The notes under the pieces: generated by a model
What the model saw: only the letters and a program-made list of their open reading frames with translations
The model's database searches: none
Told to the model about the DNA's origin: nothing
Part shown: piece after piece, positions 7,639 to 12,910 of the stretch
Position numbering within the stretch: the stretch's first letter is position 1
How the letters are laid out: every line of letters starts with the position of its first letter
NCBI GenBank assembly: GCA_036375895.1
Contig: DASVBJ010000295.1
Span: forward strand, 1-13,282
Length of the DNA stretch: 13,282 bases
Direction of reading: 5' to 3'
Source: DASVBJ01 sp036375895
Lineage (GTDB): Bacteria > Actinomycetota > Actinomycetes > JACCUZ01
Made by a program: the position numbers and the translations under genes

Positions 7639-8343
7639 GTGGCCCTTCTGCTCGGTGCGGACTCACCGCTGGTCCTTGCCCAGAGCGAGCCGTCGAACCC
7701 CTGGTTCACCTGGGACTACGTTCGCGACAACTCCGAGGACATCCTGACGGCTCTGCAGCAGCACGTCACGTTGACTGTCGAGACCATCATCATCGGGTTG
7801 CTGGTCGCCTTCCCGCTGGCCCTCCTCGCGCACCGCTTTCGACGCCTGTCCGGGCTGGTGCTGACCGGTGCAGGGGTGCTCTACACGATCCCGTCGCTCG
7901 CGCTGTTCGCCTTCCTGGCGCCGTTCACCGGGCTCACGCAGCGCACGGTGCTGATCGGCCTGGTCCTCTACGCGCTGCTCGTCCTGGTGCGCAACATCCT
8001 TGCCGGTCTGCAGGGTGTGCCGGACGAGGTGCGCGAGGCGGCGCAGGGGATGGGCTACGGCCGGGCCCGGATGCTGTGGCGGGTCGAGCTGCCCGTCGCG
8101 CTCCCGACGGTGATGGCTGGGGTGCGGGTGGCCACCGTCTCGACCGTCGCGCTGGTGACGGTCGGCGTCATCGTCGGCTACGGCGGGCTGGGCGGCCTGC
8201 TCCTGCGAGGCTTCCAGAACAACTTCTACCGCGCGGAGATCGTGACCGCCTCGGTGCTCACCGTCGCGCTCGGCCTCGCGGCGGACCTGCTGCTCGCGGG
8301 CCTCACCCGCCTGATGACGCCCTGGTCCCGGGGCCGCTCGTGA
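7639..8343 (+). CDS. Osmoprotectant ABC transporter permease 1 (OpuCB/YehW type)
   Basis: 234-residue BPD-type inner-membrane permease. Hydrophobic segments near residues 47-67, 73-93, 104-124, 157-180 and 203-223. The cytoplasmic coupling loop (EAA motif) is REAAQGMGYGRARMLWRVELP near 132-152, where the ATPase docks. The GTG start is supported by the TAGCGT box and by overlap limits with the divergent ATPase gene, whose GTG begins only two bases away. The stop overlaps the second permease as GTGA, so the pair is coupled and probably forms a heterodimer. Substrate specificity (glycine betaine, choline, carnitine or similar) cannot be read from this subunit. Confidence 0.92.
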   Translation: MALLLGADSPLVLAQSEPSNPWFTWDYVRDNSEDILTALQQHVTLTVETIIIGLLVAFPLALLAHRFRRLSGLVLTGAGVLYTIPSLALFAFLAPFTGLTQRTVLIGLVLYALLVLVRNILAGLQGVPDEVREAAQGMGYGRARMLWRVELPVALPTVMAGVRVATVSTVALVTVGVIVGYGGLGGLLLRGFQNNFYRAEIVTASVLTVALGLAADLLLAGLTRLMTPWSRGRS

Positions 8344-9053
8344 ACAGCTTCCAGGACGCCCTCGTCTGGCTCAACGACCCGCTGAACTGGCAGGGCCCGC
8401 AAGGCGTGCCGCATCTCACGTACGAGCATCTCTACATCTCGGGTGCCGCGGTGTTCCTCGCCGCGCTGTTCGCCCTGCCGACCGCGCTCGCGTTCGGGCA
8501 CAACGGTCGTGGCGGTGGCTTCACCGTCGTGCTGACCAACGTCTCGCGGGCGATCCCCACCCTCGCGCTGCTCACCATCTTCGCCGTGACCCCGATCGGC
8601 TTCGGCAACCGCGCCACGATCGTGGCGCTCGCCGTCTTCGCCGTCCCGCCGCTGCTGACCAACACGTACGTCGGGGTCCGCGGCGTCGACGCCGACGTCG
8701 TCGAGGCCGCCCGCGGGATGGGCATGTCGGGCCTGACCGTCCTGCGGAAGGTCGAGCTGCCCCTCGCAATGCCGCTGATCGCAGCGGGCTTCCGCACGGC
8801 GGCAGTGCAGGTCGTCGCCACGGCCACGCTGGCCGCGCTCGTCGGCGGTGGCGGCCTCGGCACCATCATCAACACCGGCTTCGGTCAGCAGGACCAGGGG
8901 CAGATCGTGGCCGGTGGCCTGCTCGTGGCGCTCCTCGCAGTCGTGACCGAGGCGGTGCTGGCGATCGTCCAGCGCTCGGTCACGCCGGGCCGAGCCCGGG
9001 GTCGTTCGGTCCGGAAGGTGCACGAAACGGCGGATGCCGTCTCCGTTTCGTGA
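8340..9053 (+). CDS. Osmoprotectant ABC transporter permease 2 (OpuCD/YehY type)
   Basis: 237-residue second permease. The GTG at 8340 overlaps the stop of permease 1; an open frame extends upstream but lies inside permease 1. Hydrophobic segments lie near 32-52, 62-85, 92-112, 145-180 and 189-211. The EAA coupling loop is EAARGMGMSGLTVLRKVELPLA near 122-143, clearly paralogous to that of permease 1. An SRAIPTLALL segment precedes the EAA loop. The last ten codons lie within a perfect 10-bp inverted repeat that ends on the stop codon. The binding-protein gene follows after 117 bases. Confidence 0.92.
   Translation: MNSFQDALVWLNDPLNWQGPQGVPHLTYEHLYISGAAVFLAALFALPTALAFGHNGRGGGFTVVLTNVSRAIPTLALLTIFAVTPIGFGNRATIVALAVFAVPPLLTNTYVGVRGVDADVVEAARGMGMSGLTVLRKVELPLAMPLIAAGFRTAAVQVVATATLAALVGGGGLGTIINTGFGQQDQGQIVAGGLLVALLAVVTEAVLAIVQRSVTPGRARGRSVRKVHETADAVSVS
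9021..9052 (+). repeat. Perfect 10-bp inverted repeat over the permease 2 stop codon
   Basis: CACGAAACGG (9021-9030) and CCGTTTCGTG (9043-9052) are perfect inverted copies around a 12-base loop. No U-run follows, so it is not a classical terminator. It could be a U-less actinobacterial terminator, an mRNA processing or stabilising hairpin separating permease from binding-protein mRNA, or an operator. Confidence 0.7.
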
Positions 9054-9127
9054 CGTCTCCGAGGTTGCCATCGCCCTTGCGTCGGGGTTGAGTTTCTCCT
9101 GCGGGCCGGTGAGGTCCGCCAGACACG

Positions 9128-9149
9128 CGCCACGGCGGCAGCCGTGGCG
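9128..9149 (+). repeat. 9-bp hairpin with GGCA loop just upstream of the binding-protein RBS
   Basis: CGCCACGGC (9128-9136) and GCCGTGGCG (9141-9149) pair perfectly around the four-base loop GGCA. The stem ends 6 bases before the AGAAGG ribosome binding site (9156-9161). It may protect the 5' end of a processed message or tune initiation. Confidence 0.6.
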
Positions 9150-9170
9150 GGACACAGAAGGCGGGCTGTC

Positions 9171-10163
9171 ATGCACCTGCGTTCGGCTGGGGCCGTCGGG
9201 CTCCTTCTCCTCTCCCTGACCCTTGCCGCGTGCGGCGAGAGCGGCTCGTCCGGCACCAACGAGACATCGAAGACGGCGGCCGGCGCCGGCACGAAGTGTG
9301 AGCCGGTTGCGGGTGAGCAGCTCGTCGTGCTGCAGGACGACAAGAAGCTGCAGACGGTCGACAATGTCATCCCGGCCATCAACGCCAAGGCGGCGACGCC
9401 GGCCTTGATTGCCGCGCTGGACAAGGTCTCGGCGGCGTTGACCACGGACAAGCTGATCGCCCTCAACAAGAAGACGGACATCGAGCGGCAGACGCCGCCG
9501 AACGTCGCCAAGGAGTTCGCCACCTCGGAGGGCCTCACGCAGGGTGTGTCAGGTGGCTCGGGCAAGGTGATCGTCGGCGCCTTCAACTTCTCCGAGAGCC
9601 AGACCCTCGCCAACCTCTACGTCCAGACCCTCGACGCGGCCGGCTTCGACGCGAGCGTGAAGACGGTGGGGAACCGCGAGCTGCTGGAGCCGGCCCTGGA
9701 GAAGAACGACGTGCAGGTCGTGCCGGAGTACGCCGGGACGCTGACCGAGTTCATCAACAAGGCCGAGAACGGCGCCAACGCTCAGGCGAAGGCGAGCGGC
9801 GACCTGGACGCGACAGTGAAGGCACTGACCGAGCTGGGTGCCCAGGTGGGCCTGAAGTTCGGCAAGCCGTCGCAGGCCGCCGACCAGAACGCGTTCGCGG
9901 TCACCAAGGGGTTCGCCGACCAGCACGACGTCAGCACCCTGTCGGAGCTGGACAGCAAGTGCGGCGGCGGGCTGAGCCTCGGCGGTCCGCCCGAGTGCCC
10001 GCAGCGGCCCTTCTGCAAGCCCGGGCTCGAGGAAAAGTACGGGCTCACCTTCACGGAGTTCCAGTCGCTCGACGCCGGCGGCCCGCTGTCCAAGACCGCG
10101 CTCAAGCAGGGCAAGGTGGCGATGGTGCTGGTGTTCTCCTCGGACGCCGCGCTCGCGGGCTAG
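9171..10163 (+). CDS. Quaternary-amine ABC transporter substrate-binding lipoprotein, circularly permuted
   Basis: 330-residue extracytoplasmic binding lipoprotein for the adjacent importer. Signal peptide 1-20 with lipobox LTLAAC; Cys21 is the lipidation site. ATG 9171 has AGAAGG 9 bases upstream; GTG 9144 would spoil the signal peptide. Residues 50-122 (from QLVVLQDDKKLQTVDN through ALTTDKLIALNKKTDI to VAKEF) match what is normally the C-terminal end of OpuCC/OsmF/YehZ-type proteins. Residues 131-330 start with VIVGAFNFSESQTLANLY, normally the mature N-terminus, continue through VGNRELLEPAL, VVPEYAGTLTEF and GGPPECPQRPFCKPGL, and stop at VFSSDAALAG, exactly where the normal protein would run on into the relocated segment. 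Cys43, Cys264, Cys276 and Cys282 could form disulfides. Both lobes are complete, so it should be functional. Family certain; ligand unknown. Confidence 0.93.
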   Translation: MHLRSAGAVGLLLLSLTLAACGESGSSGTNETSKTAAGAGTKCEPVAGEQLVVLQDDKKLQTVDNVIPAINAKAATPALIAALDKVSAALTTDKLIALNKKTDIERQTPPNVAKEFATSEGLTQGVSGGSGKVIVGAFNFSESQTLANLYVQTLDAAGFDASVKTVGNRELLEPALEKNDVQVVPEYAGTLTEFINKAENGANAQAKASGDLDATVKALTELGAQVGLKFGKPSQAADQNAFAVTKGFADQHDVSTLSELDSKCGGGLSLGGPPECPQRPFCKPGLEEKYGLTFTEFQSLDAGGPLSKTALKQGKVAMVLVFSSDAALAG

Positions 10164-10768
10164 TCGCCGCGCGGGAGCAGCTCGCCGCCCCGGACGGGGG
10201 CGGCGAGCGTGTTGCCGGGCGGCGCGAGGGGGCAGGCCCAGGCCGGGTCGTAGACGCACGACGGGTTGTAGGCGAAGTTCAGGTCGATGACCAACCGGCC
10301 TGACGCAGCGTCGCCGCCGAGGTCGGCGCCCTTCACCGTGTCGAGCACGTAGCGGCCGCCGCCGTACGTCTCGCGCCCGGCCAGGCCGTCCTTCACCGGC
10401 ACGAACAGACCTCCGCCGTAGGACCCCAGCCACCAGACGTCGAGGTCGCCGAGGCCGCCGAGGTGCGCGACGCCGACACGATCGAACGGCACGACGCCGT
10501 CGGTGCCGGTCGGCACCTCCAGGTGCTCAGGGGTGACGTCGGTGTCCACCTGCACCTCGAACCGCAGGGAGGGGTCGTAGGGCGCGACCACGAGTCCCGC
10601 GAAGCCGCTGCGTTCCCCGGCGGGCAGCGGCGAGTCGGGGTGGGTGGCGAAGAGCTGGTCCCGACCGTGCCGCCAGAGCTCGTGTGCCGCCCGGGGGTCG
10701 TCGGCGGCGCGGACCTCGGCGTACAGCGCGTGAATACGGCGGCGCCAGTCCAGCAGCGTGAGGCTCAT
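10160..10768 (-). CDS. DUF1684 domain protein
   Basis: 202-residue soluble protein of unknown function. The N-terminal helix (LLDWRRRIHALYAEVRA), the conserved stretch FVPVKDGLAGRETYGGGRY (about 122-140) and the C-terminal block VIDLNFAYNPSCVYDPAWACPLAPPGN (160-186), with Cys171 and Cys179, match the DUF1684 family as I know it. The ATG at 10768 is chosen because a CAGGCT box lies 8 bases upstream and no purine-rich site is present. The frame stays open to 11095, but that extension is low-complexity Arg/Ala-rich and crosses an inverted repeat, so it is rejected. The stop codon interlocks with the convergent binding-protein stop in CTAG. No signal peptide or membrane segment. Confidence 0.88.
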   Translation of the reverse strand: MSLTLLDWRRRIHALYAEVRAADDPRAAHELWRHGRDQLFATHPDSPLPAGERSGFAGLVVAPYDPSLRFEVQVDTDVTPEHLEVPTGTDGVVPFDRVGVAHLGGLGDLDVWWLGSYGGGLFVPVKDGLAGRETYGGGRYVLDTVKGADLGGDAASGRLVIDLNFAYNPSCVYDPAWACPLAPPGNTLAAPVRGGELLPRGD

Positions 10769-10776
10769 GGGGGGTG

Positions 10777-10782
10777 AGCCTG
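10777..10782 (-). promoter_or_regulatory. Possible -10 box CAGGCT of the DUF1684 gene
   Basis: CAGGCT on the minus strand lies 8 bases before ATG 10768. It differs from TANNNT only at the first base. It fits the leaderless geometry seen at other genes of this window but is the weakest of the set. Confidence 0.3.
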
Positions 10783-10791
10783 CCACGCGGC

Positions 10792-10803
10792 CGGTCCGGA
10801 CCG
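10792..10803. repeat. 12-bp perfect palindrome upstream of the DUF1684 promoter
   Basis: CGGTCCGGACCG reads the same on both strands. Its position relative to the candidate -10 at 10777-10782 overlaps where a -35 would be. It may be an operator, though in such GC-rich DNA a 12-bp palindrome can arise by chance. Confidence 0.35.
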
Positions 10804-10895
10804 TCCGTGCGCACCCGCTGGTTCCGCGCAGAGCCCCTGCGGGCGCGCGCGGCCCCCAGAGCCGCCGGGGAGCCACCGCAGGTCCTCCGCCCCGC

Positions 10896-10936
10896 AGCAT
10901 GTGCTCTGCCACAGACTTCGTGGCAGAGCACATGCT
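10896..10936. repeat. Perfect 17-bp inverted repeat, probable terminator hairpin
   Basis: AGCATGTGCTCTGCCAC (10896-10912) and its exact reverse complement (10920-10936) flank a 7-base loop AGACTTC. This is the strongest hairpin in the window. It lies about 245 bases downstream of the nuoD stop and upstream of the DUF1684 promoter. It could terminate nuoD transcription; no T-run follows on either strand, as is common for actinobacterial hairpin terminators. An operator or mobile-element remnant is the alternative. Confidence 0.7.
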
Positions 10937-11074
10937 CCCGAGCACCCACCCCCGCCTCCAGGGCGCCGTCACCGCCCGGAACGGCGGCGCCGCCCTCGCT
11001 CTGAGCGTGCTGGTCCGGCTGCCCGAGACCCGTTCTGCTCGGCGCGCGCGCCGCCCGCGAGCGTCGCGGAACTG

Positions 11075-11112
11075 CTCGCCGACCGCTCGGCTCACTTGTC
11101 GACGTCCCCCAC
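11075..11112. repeat. 38-bp direct repeat, distal copy of the nuoD 3' end
   Basis: Identical at 37 of 38 bases to 11164-11201, which covers the last codons, stop and first downstream bases of nuoD. On the minus strand both copies read VGDVDK-stop, although in different frames relative to nuoD because the offset is 89 bases. Confidence 0.85.
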
Positions 11113-11184
11113 GCGTCTGATGGTGGGGGCCGTCTCCTCGTTCGCCTCGCGGGCGGCTCGTTCCTCGCCGACCACTCGGCTCAC
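11092..11184 (-). CDS. Possible 30-residue small protein overlapping the nuoD stop
   Basis: A short open frame begins with GTG at 11184, overlapping the nuoD stop as GTGA, the same coupling seen in the folate and permease genes. It runs 30 codons and ends in VGDVDK, like NuoD itself. The product is highly charged (VSRVVGEERAAREANEETAP at its start). Third positions are mostly G/C. It may equally be an accident of the 38-bp duplication. I know no homologue. Confidence 0.2.
   Translation of the reverse strand: MSRVVGEERAAREANEETAPTIRRVGDVDK
11106..11129. repeat. 7-bp GC hairpin in the nuoD downstream region
   Basis: CCCCCAC (11106-11112) and GTGGGGG (11123-11129) pair around a 10-base loop. 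The same GTGGGGG can also pair with CCCCCAC at 11195-11201 inside the nuoD end, so two alternative structures are possible in the transcript. Confidence 0.4.
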
Positions 11185-11201
11185 TTGTCGACGTCCCCCA
11201 C
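11164..11201. repeat. 38-bp direct repeat, nuoD-proximal copy
   Basis: Covers the last codons and stop of nuoD plus the first downstream bases. It is matched at 37 of 38 positions by 11075-11112, with 51 bases between the copies. Confidence 0.85.
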
Positions 11202-12353
11202 TACGAAGAACATCGACCCCAGGATCGCCACCATGTCGGCCACCAGCGTCCCGGGCAGCAGCACGCTCAAGACCTGCACGTTGTTGAAGGACGCCGAGCG
11301 CAGCTTGAGCCGCCACGGCGTCTTCTCGCCCCGGGACACGAGGTAGTAGCCGTTGATGCCGAGCGGGTTCTCGGTCCAGGCGTAGGTCGCACCCTCCGGC
11401 GCCTTCAGCACCTTCGGCAGGCGGGTGTTGATGGGCCCCGGCGGCAGCGAGGCCAGCCGGTCGAGGCAGGCGTCCGCGAGGTCGAGGGAGACATGCACCT
11501 GCTCGAAGAGGCACTCGAACCGCGCGTAGCAGTCGCCGGCGGTCCGGGTGACGACCGGCACGTCCAGCTCGGGGTAGGCCAGGTAGGGGTCGTCGCGACG
11601 CAGGTCCAGGTCCACACCCGAGGCCCGCGCGATCGGCCCGCTCACGCCGTACGCGTGGATCGTCTCCGGCGAGAGCACGCCCACGCCCCGGGTGCGGGCC
11701 TGGAAAATCTCGTTGCCCAGCACGAGGTTCTCGATGTCGCCCAGCCGCGACCGGACCTCCTGCACCGCGCGGCGGACCCGGCCGGTCCAGCCGGCGGGCA
11801 GCTCCTCCTTGAGACCCCCGACGCGGTTGAACATGTAGTGCATCCGGCCGCCGGAGACCTCCTCCATGACGGCCTGGATGGTCTCGCGCTCCCGGAACGC
11901 GTAGAAGACCGGCGTGATCGCGCCGACCTCGAGCGGGTACGAGCCGAGGAACATCAGGTGGTTCAGCACGCGGTTCAGCTCGGCCAGCAGGGTGCGGGCC
12001 CACACCGCCCGCACCGGCACCTCCATGCCGAGCATCCGCTCGACCGCGATGACCACGCCCAGCTCGTTGGCGAAGGCCGACAGCCAGTCGTGCCGGTTGG
12101 CGAGCACGATGATCTGCCGGTAGTCGCGCACCTCGAACAGCTTCTCCGCGCCGCGGTGCATGTAGCCGATGACGGGTTCGGCCTGCAGGATGCGCTCGCC
12201 GTCGAGCACGATGCGCAGCCGGAGAACACCGTGCGTCGAGGGGTGCTGCGGCCCGATGTTGAGCACCATGTCCTGCGTCGCGAGCCGGTCCGGCCCGGCC
12301 TCGCCGAACTGGTCGGCCCCGGCGCCCAGCCCAACCATCCGCTCGGTGCTCAC
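11181..12353 (-). CDS. nuoD: Stand-alone NADH-quinone oxidoreductase subunit D (NuoD paralogue)
   Basis: 390-residue homologue of the complex I 49-kDa subunit, the large-hydrogenase-like subunit that with NuoB lines the quinone site. Signatures: GPQHPSTHGVLR (34-45), AEPVIGYMHRGAEKLFE (58-74), LLAELNRVLNHLMFLG (122-137), LPPGPINTRLPKV (303-315), ENPLGINGYYLVSRG (328-342). Length is normal. No other nuo gene adjoins it, so it is not part of the main nuo operon. Key positions differ from canonical NuoD: the quinone-head Tyr of the RxDYL motif is Trp90 (NRHDWLSAF), the Asp of the HALDLGA-type segment is Glu142 (SYPLEVGA), and the canonical SLDxVxGEVDR-type tail is SMFFVVGDVDK; His41 of STHG is kept. 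Start GTG 12353 has CAGACT 7 bases upstream. Actinobacteria often carry such a second NuoD; its role is not established. Confidence 0.92.
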   Translation of the reverse strand: MSTERMVGLGAGADQFGEAGPDRLATQDMVLNIGPQHPSTHGVLRLRIVLDGERILQAEPVIGYMHRGAEKLFEVRDYRQIIVLANRHDWLSAFANELGVVIAVERMLGMEVPVRAVWARTLLAELNRVLNHLMFLGSYPLEVGAITPVFYAFRERETIQAVMEEVSGGRMHYMFNRVGGLKEELPAGWTGRVRRAVQEVRSRLGDIENLVLGNEIFQARTRGVGVLSPETIHAYGVSGPIARASGVDLDLRRDDPYLAYPELDVPVVTRTAGDCYARFECLFEQVHVSLDLADACLDRLASLPPGPINTRLPKVLKAPEGATYAWTENPLGINGYYLVSRGEKTPWRLKLRSASFNNVQVLSVLLPGTLVADMVAILGSMFFVVGDVDK

Positions 12354-12360
12354 GGACCCG

Positions 12361-12366
12361 AGTCTG
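12361..12366 (-). promoter_or_regulatory. -10 box CAGACT for leaderless nuoD transcript
   Basis: CAGACT on the minus strand lies 7 bases before GTG 12353. It differs from TANNNT only at the first position. Together with the opposite-facing TAGGCT at 12403 it makes a 62-base divergent control region. Confidence 0.45.
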
Positions 12367-12402
12367 CCAGTCCCGGCGTACGCCGTGGCGCGGCGCGCTG
12401 CG

Positions 12403-12408
12403 TAGGCT
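12403..12408 (+). promoter_or_regulatory. -10 box TAGGCT for leaderless PH-domain gene transcript
   Basis: TAGGCT matches TANNNT and lies exactly 7 bases before ATG 12416, with no Shine-Dalgarno sequence in between. Confidence 0.5.
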
Positions 12409-12415
12409 CCACGGC

Positions 12416-12910
12416 ATGCAGTCCGCCGAGCCCTTCGCGCCGGCCGGGGAGCCGTGGGTGCGGGTGTCCCGCCGCCTCGTCACGCTGCGTCGGCTCGTCC
12501 TCGTCGCGGTCGCCGTGCCGGTCGCCGCGGCCGGGGTGGCCGTGACGGCCTCGGTGGCGCCGCCGTGGGTTCCCGTCGTGGTCGGGCTGCTCGCCGTGGC
12601 CGCCCTCGCGTGGGGGTGGGTGCTCGTCGGCCGTGCCGTCGGGGCGTGGGGCTACGCGGAGCGTGACGAGGACCTGCTCGTGACCCGCGGCATCCTCCTC
12701 CGTCAGCTGGTCGTCGTCCCATACGGGCGGATGCAGTTCGTCGACGTCACCGCGGGACCGCTCGACCGCAGGTTCGGCCTGGCGACCGTGCAGCTGCACA
12801 CCGCGGCGGCCGCGACCGACGCGCGCATCCCCGGGCTGGTGCCCGCGGAGGCGGCGCGGCTGCGTGATCGGCTGGCGGCCCGGGGCGAGGCCGGCTCGGC
12901 CGGGCTCTAG
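12416..12910 (+). CDS. Bacterial PH-domain membrane protein (DUF304, YdbS-like)
   Basis: 164-residue protein with two membrane helices near residues 24-46 and 53-75, then one bPH2 domain (about 78-155). The domain shows the usual pattern: DLLVTRGILLRQLVVVPYGRMQFVDVT, then GPLDRRFGLATVQLHTAAAAT, then an Ile-Pro-Gly turn and a terminal helix. Proteins of this type are found in pairs with YdbT-like partners; in Bacillus such a pair has been linked to bacteriocin resistance, but no role is known in actinobacteria. ATG 12416 is supported by the TAGGCT box 7 bases upstream. The stop codon directly abuts the ATG of the next gene, so translation is probably coupled. Divergent from nuoD. Confidence 0.9.
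   Translation: MQSAEPFAPAGEPWVRVSRRLVTLRRLVLVAVAVPVAAAGVAVTASVAPPWVPVVVGLLAVAALAWGWVLVGRAVGAWGYAERDEDLLVTRGILLRQLVVVPYGRMQFVDVTAGPLDRRFGLATVQLHTAAAATDARIPGLVPAEAARLRDRLAARGEAGSAGL

Larger units (their letters stand above)
10769..11180. other. 412-base intergenic stretch between nuoD and the DUF1684 gene
   Basis: No well-supported gene. It contains a candidate -10 and a 12-bp palindrome near the DUF1684 start, a perfect 17-bp inverted repeat (10896-10936), one copy of a 38-bp direct repeat (11075-11112) and a 7-bp hairpin (11106-11129). Open frames through it on both strands have the low-complexity Arg/Ala/Pro look of GC-rich shadows. Confidence 0.7.

Noticed and set aside
9171..10163. Frameshifted, truncated or duplicated binding protein as explanation of the odd domain order
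   Set aside because: A single open frame contains every expected family segment once; the DNA after the stop encodes DUF1684 on the other strand, not a missing C-terminus.
10160..11095. Longer 311-residue version of the DUF1684 protein
   Set aside because: The added N-terminus is Arg/Ala-rich, runs through the 17-bp inverted repeat and starts within the 38-bp repeat; the family N-terminus fits ATG 10768.
11075..11201. Prophage or integrative-element attachment sites
   Set aside because: Direct repeats at a gene 3' end resemble att sites, but only 51 bases lie between them and no integrase or mobile gene is present; kept only as a remote possibility.
11092..12483. 463-codon minus-strand frame overlapping nuoD
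   Set aside because: Low-complexity shadow in another frame of nuoD; NuoD itself has full-length homology.
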